This document shows positions 46,860-59,300 of a stretch of DNA of 64,000 bases, one piece after another (position 1 is the stretch's first letter; every line of letters begins with the position of its first letter). Where the stretch lies: assembly GCF_003286085.1 (NCBI RefSeq), contig NW_020825362.1:1-64000 (forward strand), written 5' to 3'. Origin of the DNA: Drosophila persimilis. Its lineage: Eukaryota > Arthropoda > Insecta > Diptera > Drosophilidae. A program made the translations under genes and the position numbers. The notes under the pieces are model-generated. The model did not search any database and was not told the DNA's origin. It saw nothing but the letters and a program-made list of their open reading frames with translations.

Positions 46860-47375
46860 TAAAATAAAACAATATGCAAAGAAATATTAATTTTAAAAAT
46901 GATAAGCTATAAAAAAAATCAATTTCGTAAATAATGACCACATCCTCCATGGTATAAACGTGTATTTCATATTTTTTTTTAATCCTAATTAATTTTAATT
47001 TTTAATTTATTTAACTACAAAATTGTTTCCATGAGAAGAAAATTAAATTAAATATTTCTAAAAAGAGTTTGTACTCTAAATTAAAAAAAAAGTATATATA
47101 CATATATAAAATAATATTAAAAAAATATGTATTAAAGAAATAAAAAAATATATAAAAATAAATAATAAAAAATCAAAAATCAAAAAATATAAATATAATA
47201 TAAAAAAATATATAATAATATAATATACAAATTAATTAACTAAATATTTAGTTAACTAAAAATATTAGTTTTTATCGGTTTGGAGTAATAGAGATCATTA
47301 ATTTATTTATTATAAAAATGATCCAAACACAAGGTTTAAAAATATCATTAAAAAGTTAAAGAAAAAAAAAACGAG
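46860..47375. other. AT-rich island
   Basis: About 500 bases of A/T-dominated sequence, A-rich on the plus strand, with many AAAAATATATAAAAATA words. No open frame or element ends are seen. Confidence 0.5.
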
Positions 47376-48086
47376 AATCTCCTTTCGGGACGATGTATGG
47401 AGAAATATCTGTCGAATATCACTCGTTTGACCCGGAACCCTCTTTAGAACAATGAAAATCCCCCGATTGATCCACATTCCCATCGCATTTTCCCCCGGGG
47501 GAAACTTGAGCGTTCAATTAAGTCACTTCCGGGGGGGCAATCACATCGAATTCCACAGACGAATTCCAATCAATGAAGTGTACTTAATCGATACCTGGGA
47601 TACATGATCCGGCATCTCGAAGAAATTTTCTCATTAAACTCTCAATTGCGATTTGTGATTGTACTTTTGAGTCGTTCCGTATGGATTTTTGCATAATTTG
47701 CATTAAAATGATTGTGGTTTTTACATCATGTCCAACAAGATCAAGATAGCCCGCTGATTCGTTTCTAATGAAACACTCAAACATCATCTGACACTGGAGC
47801 CAGCCCGTGGAAACGGAAGTCCCTCGGTCTGGGCCCTGGCTCTGACTCCCAGTCTGTGCTGTGGGGCTGACTGTGAGATGAACGTAATAACTTAATCATT
47901 ACCATATAATGGCTATAATCAATGGGTGACTTCAGTGGGTGCGGTGGGGGGCGTAACCCGACAAAAGTTCAATCCCAAATGAGAGTGTACTTCCCAAAAG
48001 GAGAGGGGGGGGGGGGAGGGGGGCCTTAGCGGTGGGTTCTACCACAATTTTAACAGTTAGCAGGCAGAGAGAGAGAGTGCTGGCTA

Positions 48087-48122
<36 letters not shown>
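48087..48122. repeat. (CTGG)n microsatellite
   Basis: About nine tandem GGCT/CTGG tetranucleotides. Confidence 0.85.
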
Positions 48123-50386
48123 TCTATTTGTTCAGCCAAAACCGAAATGACCAACACTTTTAATGATCATAGGGTGTATGGGGATTAGACCGACAGAGGA
48201 AGAGGAGGAGGAAGGAGGAGTTCCTGTATTTGTTCACCATTAGTATTTGTTATTATTGTTATTACTATGTATTTGAATTGCTCAAGAAGCTCGTCGAAAG
48301 ACCACAGACCGCTCTGTGCAGCTGCTTAGAAATTAGCCAAACTCTAACTGCCAGACAAATGCACTTTGTTCTAGACGGATCCTCACACCACATCACACAC
48401 ACACACGGACACCTTTGCTGGCCAAGATGCAGCCAAGTTGAAAGAGAAGCCGACGAGACGACAACTTGTGGCACAGAGGATGGTATGGCTTGGGATGGCT
48501 TGCCATGGACTACTCTGGGTGTTTGTGGATACCTAGGGATCGGGAACGCGTCATTGTTGTTTACACAATTATTAGGACAACAAGCTGCCGCTGCCACTGC
48601 CGCCGCCGGATCGGGACGCTGGGCCTCTAGTCCGATGCTGATGTTTGCCTTAGACAGCCACTGGCTGATTAAATAGCTCAGAGCCGACTTTGATTTTCAA
48701 CAGCTCCTGCTTGTATGCCCACCAGGAGTCGGTGGGATGTGAAGATATCGGGGCATATACGGTTCTGCCACTCTGTGGGCCATTCAATGGGCATCTCTCT
48801 GGTCGATCCATCTCCATCTCCATCAGCATCAGCATCTTGCGTTCCTCGTTTGAATGAAGTTTGTTCTTTGGTTGTTGTTATTGTTCTGTCACGTAATGAG
48901 AAGGCAATTTAGGCACCTGCCCAAAATGAAAGGCACGTCTATTGATCCAACCGCAGCCATATTCCTTTCGGTTATTTTCTGTTCTTTTCTGTTCTTTTCT
49001 CTTGTTGTGTTTATCCAAAAATTGTGTGTGATGAAAGAACAACACTGGTAGCTGGCACTGGTCTAGTAGAAACGATTGTAAAATTGATTCATTTGCTCAA
49101 AATGTTACTCTCGGGTCGGGTCTGGGACTCATAAATGTTTTGACGATCACGATCCAGCAGCAGCAGCAGCAGACTCCCAAAAGATGGCTAATTGTGTATG
49201 CTAATGGAATGCAATTGTGTCAAAGTCCTGAAGTACCTGGTACATCATACTTGAGAGCAGGAGGCACACATTACATTACGTGGAGTTCAGAGTAGTACTC
49301 CGAGGCACACACACAACAATAAATGTATAAATTATTTAACATTGGAGCAGCAGAACATTGGCAGGGCCAGCATCGGGCGAGGGAGGAGCTGCTGTGGAGC
49401 GCCCCACGTATCCCCAAAAGATGATGCCTCTCCCTGCCAAGTCAGAGGTGAGGTAACCGAACCCCGTAGGACCGTATCAACTGGAACATGACCGATATTG
49501 TGGCGGGGCCAAAACAGTTATGCCCCTGCTTGAGGGTCCCTCTTACGGGGGGCCGGGTGCCAGGTCTCAGGTCTCAGGTCTCAGGTTCCAGGTTCCAGGT
49601 CTCGGGTCTCGGGTCTCTCTGGATCATCGATTAATGCCAATGCACATTTAATGCACATATTTGGCTTTTTGTGTGCCACTCGATTGCTCTTTTCATATCG
49701 TCGTGACGTACGTGCCGCGACCAAAAGTTTTCAGACTCTGTCTCTGTCTCTGGATCTGCAACTGCAACTGCAACTTCAACTGTTCCTCTTACCAACCTCC
49801 TGTCCTGTTCTGTCCCGTCCCGTCTGTGATGTTGTCATGTCAGGAGGTGATATAACATGGTCTGCAGTTATTAAACCACAACAGATACGAGCTGCAACGG
49901 TAGCTGGGATTACTCTTGTTCTTGTCTTTTTGGTGGTGAGATACTTTCCTATGGGCTGCAGAGCAGACTAGTGGGAGAATCTACTACTAAAAGGAGACAT
50001 AAGTTCGATTCTTGTAGTTTTTCTTAGCTCCACTTTGGCGTCAGATGTTTTGGGATCTCTCTCCCCTTAGGGCCTGCTGGGGGCCCTTCATTGAGAGCAT
50101 TTTTTCAGTTGATTTTCGATTCGCGAGAAACGCCACAAATAAAACGTCGAAAAGGAAGAAAAGAAGAACAATCCTGAACCGACGAGCGGCGAGCGGCGAG
50201 CGGCGAGTACCAGTACGAGTACGAGTACGAGTACGAGGCTCATTCATTTATGGCTAAGTCACGTTGGAATAATTTGTTTTATGTTAATCCTGAGCATGGG
50301 GCACATTGTAAGCGGAGTCCGCGAGAGCCGCCCGTCTTCGTTTCGTTTTGCAATGGAACTTTTTCTTTTACCCACTGCCACAGCGA

Positions 50387-50420
<34 letters not shown>

Positions 50421-53400
50421 CCCTCAATGAATTGGAATTTAATTTGAGTATTTGCGCAAATACAAAATTTCCCAAATGCGCCAGCAACAACAACAACAAC
50501 AACAAGAACGACCAATGACAACAATATCGTGGTGCCCAAAAAAAAAAACAAAGAAAAAGCCCAAAGGAAACACGGACCGGGCCCAAAGAGGGGAGACAAT
50601 TGATGCCTCAGGAACCCCCGCTCGAAGAATGGCAGGTGGCAGTAGTAGTCGTATCCGTATCCTATAGATAGAAAGATATTGTATCTACTGCAGCACTCAC
50701 AGTGCTGTGCTGCTGCAGTTGTTGTTTTTTTTTGGTGCAAATGTGGCCCGCACGCAACAATTTGCTACTGGAATTCCTTTTGGCCAGTACCCCCTGCCCC
50801 CCCCCCCACTCGCATTTAATGCCGACTTGGAGCTCTGGAGTTGGAGCTGGAGCTGGAGCTGGAGCCAGAGCCAGGGCCATGTAAATTGAGGCAGCAACTG
50901 CTTAATCGTGAGCGAATATCGAATATTGAAAGCTTTAACCCATTTTTGGACTGGGTCCTACAGTCGATGCACAGCGACGAAACACCACTGCCAAATACTC
51001 TTTGATCTCTGCATAGAAACCCACAGATGGGAGCCCAAATAACATGCGAGTAGAACCTCGCAAAACTCGAGATCTTTCCAAAATACTTGTATTCATTAAT
51101 TTTCACTAATATCTTCATTTAGAAGGGCCCTCAAAGGGCCTCTGGGTGGCCTCTCCGGTGCTCTCTCCGCCTCTCCGCCTCCGGAAGTGGACGTTGACGC
51201 CCACACGTTCTCCTACCCATTCCGATTCGATTCGATTCGATTCGATCTTTTAAGAGGATTATGCCACTTTTAATGTGAGTGCAAAATAATGCCAGACAGC
51301 CAGACAGCCAGACAGTGTCCGAAATAAATTGAGAACTTAATTCCGGCGGAAATACCAAAAGGAAAACGAAAGAAAGAACAGAAAGAAAGAAAGGTAAAAG
51401 GGAAACGGGCATTTGCCATTTTATGGCCAGAGATGATCCCATAATTAGGGTGCCCAGAATTCGCACGGCACGCTCAATTTCCAATTGAAAATTGTAGCAG
51501 AGTAAGACATCAATTATCTGCAGGAGATCGAGGAGATCGAGGAGGTCTCTTCTGGTGGCAGGGCAAGGTGTTTTGTTTTTGGCAGGTATCCCTCTGCCTC
51601 TGCCGCTTGCCTCTGCCGCTTGCCTCTGCCTCTGCCTGTGCGTGTGTGGCCCTTGGGTTTGACCTTTGACAAATGAGTCGTGATGGATGGCAGGCCAATT
51701 TTTTGGCAGATCAGAGCCCAAGCGCCACACATTTTGATTAATTGGCGGGTGTGTGTGTGTGGGAGATCTTCAAAAGGAGTGCCATCTGTGGTCTGATTGA
51801 TCGAAGAGGCGAAGAACCCAGAACTCAATAGAGTTCTCTTTTCCCCTGGCAAAACTTTCGAAATTCCAAATCGCAAACCAAATTGTGGCCTGTGCCTTGA
51901 TTTCCAATAATAATAACGTTCGTCTATTAAAACTTCATAATTGTACCAATAACCAAACAAAAATGAAACGAAAAATGGCTTGGGTTTTGCAATCCCGAAT
52001 GTAATGGGACTGGACGGGGGGGGGGGGGACTGTAAAAACTGTATCCCCAGAGTCCCCAAAGAAAAGCAAAGCTAATTGAGTAAACCAGACACGTATCGCA
52101 AATAAAACGATGGCACAAATGAGACTTCAATGGAGAGTGAGGCAAGCGGCAAGTGGCAAGCGGCAGTAAGCAAGAGGCAAGAGGCAGGAGGCAGTCAACA
52201 GTCGACAGTCGAATGGGAGATAGATATAGTAAGAAATCATATGTCTTATTTTGATATTTATGCGTATGCCAGAGCCATTTTTGGCGACCTAAGCAAATAG
52301 GGGCAGCCATGGAGGGGTGTGGGGGGGGCGACTTCCACTCTGTTCCACTGTGCCACTGGTTGGCTGGTTGGGTCATTGGCTCTTGTGGCGGCCTGGCCAC
52401 TTTGCTCGACCCAAATCTGGCTTTAAAGTGTTGACCATAAGTGTCTGATTGTTTGTGTATCATAATACAAATCCCCCCCCCCCCCCCCGCAATGCCCCCG
52501 GCCCAACTGTAGTACCGATTCCAGTGCGTAAGTACAGTAGAACCAATTATGGATTTTATAAAACAAATGCGTCTTGCATGTTAATGAGGCATACGCGCTG
52601 TCTCGGATTCGATGGGGTTTTTGGTTATGTTCGTTCATCATTTCTGCCTCTGCTGCCACCGCTGCTGCCACCGCTGCTATATGGAATGGTGGCCCATAAA
52701 TTTCCAAATGATTTACTTTAGTTTCGTGTGGAATTATTTGATCGTTTGTTGTCGTTGTCGCTGTCGCTGTCGCTGTCGCTGTGGCTGGTTGTCGACAGTC
52801 GTGGCTCGCTCCTCGGACAGCAGCGGAAATGTGATTAAAAGCATATTTTATATTTAGTTGTGGAGACACTCCAAAACTTCTACTCCTCTCATCCTCTTGA
52901 TGGCTCGAAAGGCGTTCTCGTGTGCGTGCATCGCATGCAAATGGGTTGGAAGGACAGACACAGATACAGATACACGTAGCAGAGGCAGCGGCAGAGGCAG
53001 CGGCAGCGGCAGAGGCAGCGCCAGAGGGACAAAGGGAACTGCAGACAGATCTGCAGTGAAAAGAAGCCACAGCCAACTGAGGACGTGAGACGATCGACCC
53101 CCTGTAGCTATGAGTGTTTATGTCAACTGCAAGCCTGATGACAGCCATAATTCTGCTTACTCCCAAGGCAAACCAAGCCGAACCGAACCGAACAGACAGA
53201 CAGATTCCAATCAGTGGCTGGCCCAGAAGAAAAGCCCCAGCAACCAGCAACCAGCCAAAGCCCACACCACAGATGAGCATTAACCAGGCCTCAAGGTCCT
53301 GTCTTGGCCTTAAATGGTGGCAGAATATGAATGAATATTGAATACTCTACGATGAGGAGACGATTGAAAGAGGTCTGATTGATGGGAGAGCTCTCTAGAA

Positions 53401-54058
53401 GACAGAAAGGAAGGCCCACACTTTGTGGCAAACGCTTTGACTGCCTCGCTATGACCCAAAGACTACAGGGTACCCCACACACAGGGTACAAAATAAGTGC
53501 AAAACGTCAACGCCATGGGCGCAAAATTGTTATCGCCATCATTTTCGGATATTTAGTGGCAGAGAGTGTTGTCGGCGACACTCGCCCGGGCACAGTCCGT
53601 CCGTCTGTCTGTCCATCCTCAGGCCTCAGCCTCAGCCCCAGCCCCAGCCTCAGCCTCAGCCTTAGCTCTGGCCTCTGCTTTTGGACGGTTTTGTGGTCAC
53701 GCTACGGAAAACCGAAACGAAATTGTAGCAACGGAAGCAGGGCCAAAAAGAGCTCAAGAGCAACGGCAGCAGCAGCTCCCACGGTAGCCGGCTCCTGCCT
53801 CCATTGAGAACCTTTTGCCAAAGGCCAGGCGGCCAAATTACGCGGACAGAGAGTGGCTTTGGCTTGGTTTCGGTTTCGGTTTCGGTTTCGGTTCGGGCCA
53901 AAGTTTTTCTCATGGAAAAACAATGAAAAATGCTCTGATCTCTTCTAATTTTCGGGGGCTCTTCCTGCTCCAGTTCAAGAGAGAGAAAGAGACCCGCACG
54001 CAAGCCCCCAATTACGAAAAATATGGAAGTCCCACAAAACATCAAGAGTCTGTGCGGC

Positions 54059-54060
<2 letters not shown>

Positions 54061-54096
<36 letters not shown>
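54061..54096. repeat. Poly(G) tract, 36 bases
   Basis: The longest homopolymer in the window: 36 consecutive G on the plus strand followed by AGCTGGCTGACTGACTGACTG. Confidence 0.9.
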
Positions 54097-54097
<1 letters not shown>

Positions 54098-54619
54098 GCT
54101 GGCTGACTGACTGACTGCTCCCCAAACAGTTGCTGACATGTCGCAGAGCATTAGATGCAGATTGTGCAAGGCCCTCACTCGAAAATAAATCAATGACCGC
54201 CCGACCGCCCCGACCAACGCGCAAATCGATATACAATATTGGAAAATATTGTTATGGAAAATCGTTGCGACTTCGGCTTTGACTGCACTGCCCCCAGATG
54301 CAGATACTCGTCGTATGAGATGCAAACGAGATACAAGATACAGAATACAGACTACGGAATACAGAATACACATGTAGCAGTCAATGACTCACTCAGTTAT
54401 TGTTGCCGCGATGATTTATCTGAGCGCAAAGTAGTTGAGGCGTTGAAATTGGGCGCAAATCGAATGGTACGAGTATCTGCGCCCCAGCAGCAGCGGCAGC
54501 GGCAGTGGCAGCGGCAGTGGCAGCGGCAGTGATGAGGGGGCTCCATCACTGCGATTGATGATTGGAAGAGTAGCAGTGGCAGTTGGAGTGACAGAGTATC
54601 AGTCCCAATTGCAGTCACG

Positions 54620-55160
54620 GAGTCACAAAAATAAACAATTGTAATTATAATACCAGAAAAAATACTGAAAGGAGTGCAAATTGATTCAAATACTTCAAAA
54701 TACCAGAAAATACCATGGGAAAAAAATAATAAATAAAAGATTAAGATTAACATCTTAAGGGTTATAATTTAAAGTAAAAAATACCAGAAAATACTATAGG
54801 AAAATACTGAAAATACCGAATATTTGGATTTATTACTCCTTTTCACCTTTGTTAATATTTGCTTTTCAATTTTTAAAATACCAGAAAAATTACTGGAAAA
54901 TACTAAAAAAAAAATTCTTAAAATGTAGAATACTTCGTCTTCCGCCTCCAAATACAATTTGAAATTGAATTTCCATAACACCAGAAAATACAAAAAAAAA
55001 ATACCAAATACTTAGATTTTGAGTGCTTTTAAAACTTACAAAATAAAAACAAAATTGTATAAAATACTGAAAATAGCCCAATAGTTTGCGCTTTAGGTAG
55101 GAATGATTAATCAGAAAAAAGACCAAAAAATACCACAAAAAACTCAACAAATTAGTGAAA
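54620..55160. repeat. AT-rich block with recurring ATACCAGAAAATAC motif
   Basis: AATACCAGAAAATAC and close variants (AATACTGAAAATACC, ACACCAGAAAATAC, AATACCACAAAAAAC) recur about ten times at irregular 30-100-base spacing, all in the same orientation. This suggests a decayed tandem or simple-sequence-derived family rather than one recent duplication. There is no coding potential. Confidence 0.6.
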
Positions 55161-55957
55161 CAGGAAAAATAGTACAGCCAATGAATATTGAATGTAAAGT
55201 GAATGAAATTGGCCATGGCCGATTGGCAGTGACATTTCCGTGGGTAGCTCCTGGTGCCTGCCAGGAGCTGGTGCCAGCTCTAATCCTCCAGTTATTGGCA
55301 TTTTATGCATCGATCGTTCAAAATGAAGTCGCAGAGCCGGCGGTTCAAGACCCCAAGCCCATAAGTCACCATCGGGCCCAGCCAGACTGGCAGCAGGCAG
55401 CAGGCAGCAGGCAGCGGGCCGCAGTCTCCATCTCCATCTCCATCGCCGTCTCTCGGCTTTCGATCTGTGTGTGTCAGTGTTTGCTCGCCCGCCTTAATTA
55501 ACATATGCTAACAAGTTGGCCATGCCGCACTTTGTCACTTCCAAGAGCTCGAAACTTCAGCCTCAGACAGAGCCAGAGCCCAGAGTCAGAGCCAGAGACC
55601 AGAGCCCAGAGCCAGAGGTATAGATAGATATACCCATGGCTATAGCGTCAAGAGCTCGTGGGGGCACTTGGTGGTGTTGGGGGTGGGCCTAAGTGGTTTT
55701 TAAATGAAATTAATTTAAATTTTTTCTTTGCAGCAAAAACGTTTGTGCATTGGCATTAAATTGTAATGAGATCATTGCCATTTAATAAATTTACTCACAT
55801 GTCTATTTATAAGATATGCTATGCCGTGAACCCCAGCAAAAGGGTGTTTCCTATACGAAGAACCTTGGATGTGACTCATTCTTGGGATTCATTCAGATTT
55901 TGCCTGATTCCAAGATTTCATATCAAAAGACTTGAGACACAAACTTGATACTGATTC

Positions 55958-55992
<35 letters not shown>

Positions 55993-56259
55993 CCACCGCT
56001 AATCCATATGAAAAGATTACCCCCAATTACCTCACACATTGCCCAGAGTCGAGTCTCTGGCCCGGCCCTCCCGCCGATCTGCGATCCATCTGCCCCCTCC
56101 CCCGTGTGGGCTACCGGGCGCTAGTTCCGCTTTCCAGCCCCACAGAGCCAATGCCAGAGTGCTGGATGCCTGAAGCTGCTGCCAGTTTGAGATAGATAAT
56201 AATAGATTTTCTCACGCTTGATATTTCAGCCACTGAATGACGTTAAACAATGTGTGCAG
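55161..56259. other. Non-coding stretch before the 56260 exon
   Basis: No gene is recognised. It contains GGCAGCA repeats (55389-55415), AGAGCCAGAG repeats (55567-55615), a strong acceptor-like TTTTTTCTTTGCAG ending at 55734 with no matching donor, and a 31-base poly(C) at 55959-55989. Confidence 0.35.
55959..55989. repeat. Poly(C) tract, 31 bases
   Basis: Thirty-one consecutive C after CTGATTCT. Confidence 0.9.
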
Positions 56260-56339
56260 GCTGGAGATACGTGTACGAGAGGTGCAGCAGCCGGCCACAC
56301 GGAGACGGGGCCGGAAATCAAGACCCAACGACGACGATT
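56260..56339 (+). CDS. Small coding exon with a basic R-R-R-G-R-K patch, unknown gene
   Basis: The consensus donor T|GTAAGT at 56340 follows an open frame reading L-E-I-R-V-R-E-V-Q-Q-P-A-T then R-R-R-G-R-K-S-R-P-N-D-D-D. The likely acceptor is TGTGTGCAG at 56259, giving an 80-base exon (phase 2 in, phase 1 out). Alternatively the acceptor TTGATATTTCAG at 56229 is used and translation starts at the ATG at 56237, because a TGA at 56234 closes the frame upstream. The R-R-R-G-R-K core followed by an acidic D-D-D resembles a nuclear localisation signal or AT-hook, so a nuclear or DNA-binding protein is plausible, but I do not recognise the family. Its entry phase fits the exon at 20057-20131, 36 kb upstream on the same strand. 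No later exon was identified before the right edge. Confidence 0.5.
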
Positions 56340-59300
56340 GTAAGTTTAGAAATTACGTGCGGCTGCCGTTGCTGGCGGGAAAAATATTAATAAGTTACAA
56401 AAGTACGGCAAAGTCTCAGCTAATATGTGTGTGTGTGTGTGTGTGTCTGGAACTATAAAAAGTCAAATGATTTGCATGATTTGGCATCATTTCACACCTG
56501 TAGAGAGAGGCAGCCCAGAGCTGCAGATCTGGCAGATCTGGCAGATCTGGCAGATGTTAGACCTGCCGTAATTATATGGTTGGGGGTTCGGCATCATCTT
56601 TGCTAAATTACAAATTACGAATTACGATTACTACTGTCTCAGGTTCGAGGTTCCAGGTTCTGCCTGGCAGGAAAGGTTCACAAATCAGACCCAGACTCGG
56701 CCAGGGCCTGCGCCACGAGTATATGGAATTTTGTATGCATTTATGGCACTTAGTCATGCCCAAGTGATTTGCTAAACTAGTTTAGTCGCCACAGCCACAG
56801 GCACAGCCACAGAGCCAATTCCCATTGGGTAATTCCAAACATTACGCGAGAAACAACAATGGCAACGACAGCAACGACAGCAACAGCAGTAGATATTAAA
56901 ATTGAACTTTGCTGATGATCTGCCGACTGTGGAGGCTGTGGAGATCTGCTAGCCGGAGCCGGATCTCTCTGGATCCCTCTGACAATTGCTAATAACTAAT
57001 TAAATGCATTTGCAGTCTCGAATCGAATCACTTATTGAGTTATTCAAATGAAATGCCAGCAATGTGTGGAGAGGAAACCTGATGCCTCGAAATCGTGGCC
57101 ACATGAGGATGCCCTCGATCGATCGATCGATCGATGGGAAAGCCATCAATGGATTAAGATGTTTAGATAGGTCTAATGTTGGGCCATGTTTTTTCTCTCT
57201 TTATGGAAATTTCTCCCTCTGGCAGTTGAACTGTGACCCCGTCCCTCCCCCTCCCCCTCCCCCCACCCGCAGGCATGCCGTGTAGGCAAATTTGTCAAAA
57301 CGGATTATCACCCATTTTCACTTGGCCAACAAGTTTGCTTCATGTCCAACTATTTAGGCGAACCCATTACCAGGAGGCTGGCGCGGGGCCTGGACGGCAC
57401 ACCTGATACGATACTGCCCCGAATGCTCATCTCATGAAAAATTGTCTTCGACACCCATGGGGCAGCCATGGGGGCAGACCACACCACAGCCGAGCAGCAG
57501 AGCACACAATGGGGTATTGGACTGTGAGACGCGACAGAGGACCGGATCCCCGGACACTCGTTGATAATTTGAGACACGAATGGACCAGCGAGGAGCAAGG
57601 CTGGGCGGGTGGGGCAGGGCCAAAGAGGAGGCTCGCTCTCTCTCTCCATCTCTCTCTCTCTGGCTGGGGCATATTCTCTAGCTGTGGGCTTAAGATGACA
57701 TACAATCATATTAAAAATGGTCGGCCGTTTTATTTCTCTTGCAACGTTTTTCCAAGTGACCTCTCTGCTGAGCCTGAGCCGGAGCCTGAGCCTGAGCCTG
57801 GACCCCTCTGCTCTGCCCACCACCACCACCACCGCATTATTAATAATGCCCCCGGCCACAGTGGAGTCTGCAGAGCTCTTGAGAGCTTTGACCACCGCCA
57901 AAGCGAATTCAAATGCAGACTCAATGCAATTTTATTAACGCAACGACAAATGATCGCCGGAGACCTGGGGGAGGATCTCCCGGTGCTCCCCACAAACAAA
58001 TGCTCTTTGTAAGGAGAGATCTGGGCAGCCGAGGAGACCCTATTAAAATTCGAAAATGTCGCGAGATCACTTATCGGTGGATGGGTGGCAATAAAAATGG
58101 TGCTTTTAAAAAACAATTTGGCAGGGGCCTCTCTCTGTCCGTACTATGTAGGAGATGTTGTAGGTTGCACGTTGCACGTCGCACGTTGCAAGGAGGAGTG
58201 GGGAGGGATGCTGTAATACAAGCCAACTAAATGTTTATGGTTCTCTCCGTCTCTCTGTGACCCTGTTTTATGATCTCCGAATTTCCCTAGGAATTCCTTT
58301 TGGACTGAGCTTCTGTCGGCTCTCAGCCGACTATCCGAAAAAGGTGCTAACCATGGCCTAGAGTGTACGTAAATAAACTTGTCGAAATGTTGTCTTCATT
58401 TGAATTCCCACATTCTCCCCCGCAGGGCCCACCCCACCCCGCCCCACCCATGGCTGTCCCCGTGTCTCTGTGCTCGGATCCCCCCATTGTTTAGAGTTTA
58501 ATAAACGTCTAAATCATACATTTGTGAGGCATGTGCTAAAGACAAACGAGCAGCGAGCAGCGAGTCGCCAAAAGGCGACCGATGTGGCGGGATGTGGAGG
58601 AGGCAACATGTGGGAGTGGCATGGCGGCATGGCGGCATCGCGGCATGTGTGGTCTTCTATGCAATCAATGGAAAGTATATGACATTTTCAGATCTGAATA
58701 GCTGGAAATTTGGTGGGTGGCTGTGGGAGTCCACAAAATGGGCAGCCCAGGGGGTAGCCCAGGTTGGATAATTGGCATGCAACATGCAACACGACTCGAG
58801 AACAACTCGACAGAACTCAAGCCCCACACAAAACAAATCAAAATGTGTGCCGTTTCGGGCCATACGAATATCGTATGATTAATGCCCTGCCCAGGGAATA
58901 AAATCAAGATATCAAACCCGAGAAATTCTTAATAAAGATAAAGATACAAGTCACGGCAAGGGGCAGGAGGCGAAAGGCAGGAGGCCAGCGGCAGGAAGGA
59001 TCTCCTCCTGTAAGTAGCTGGCCTGCCCCTGCCTCCCTCGGGGAGGGCCTCTGGGACCCTCGCATTCAAATCACGTACGGGGCGTGAGCAAACTTTAAGT
59101 TAGATTAATCGAAGGAGAAAGATGTCACGCAACGAAAGGATATGAGCATTTCCTTTTTTGAATTATGAGCGATTTCCGGCTGCCTTCTTGGCTAAATATG
59201 ATTTGCAGGCGAAAAGCAACAGCCAAAGACCATTTGAAGACAATCAATTGCCAAAGAAGCAGCGACTGGTCTGTCCCCAAAAGATTTATAATGCCCTGCA

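Larger units (their letters stand above)
47376..54610. other. Non-coding stretch
   Basis: No gene is supported. It includes a G-rich run (48006-48022), a (CTGG)n at 48087-48122, GGTCTCAG repeats (49563-49615), GTACGA repeats (50210-50235), a (GT)n at 50391-50420, GATTC repeats (51223-51246), poly(G) (52016-52028), poly(C) (52473-52488), GTCGCT repeats (52758-52780), GGTTTC repeats (53868-53892), a 36-base poly(G) (54061-54096) and CAGCGGCAGTGG repeats (54488-54530). Confidence 0.4.

Noticed and set aside
52473..52526. 15-base micro-exon after the poly(C) tract with a GTAAGT donor
   Set aside because: Poly(C) imitates a polypyrimidine tract, and such a short exon cannot be supported from sequence alone.
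55330..55375. GGTTCAAGACC resembling a tRNA T-arm
   Set aside because: No A-box, anticodon stem or acceptor stem can be built around it.
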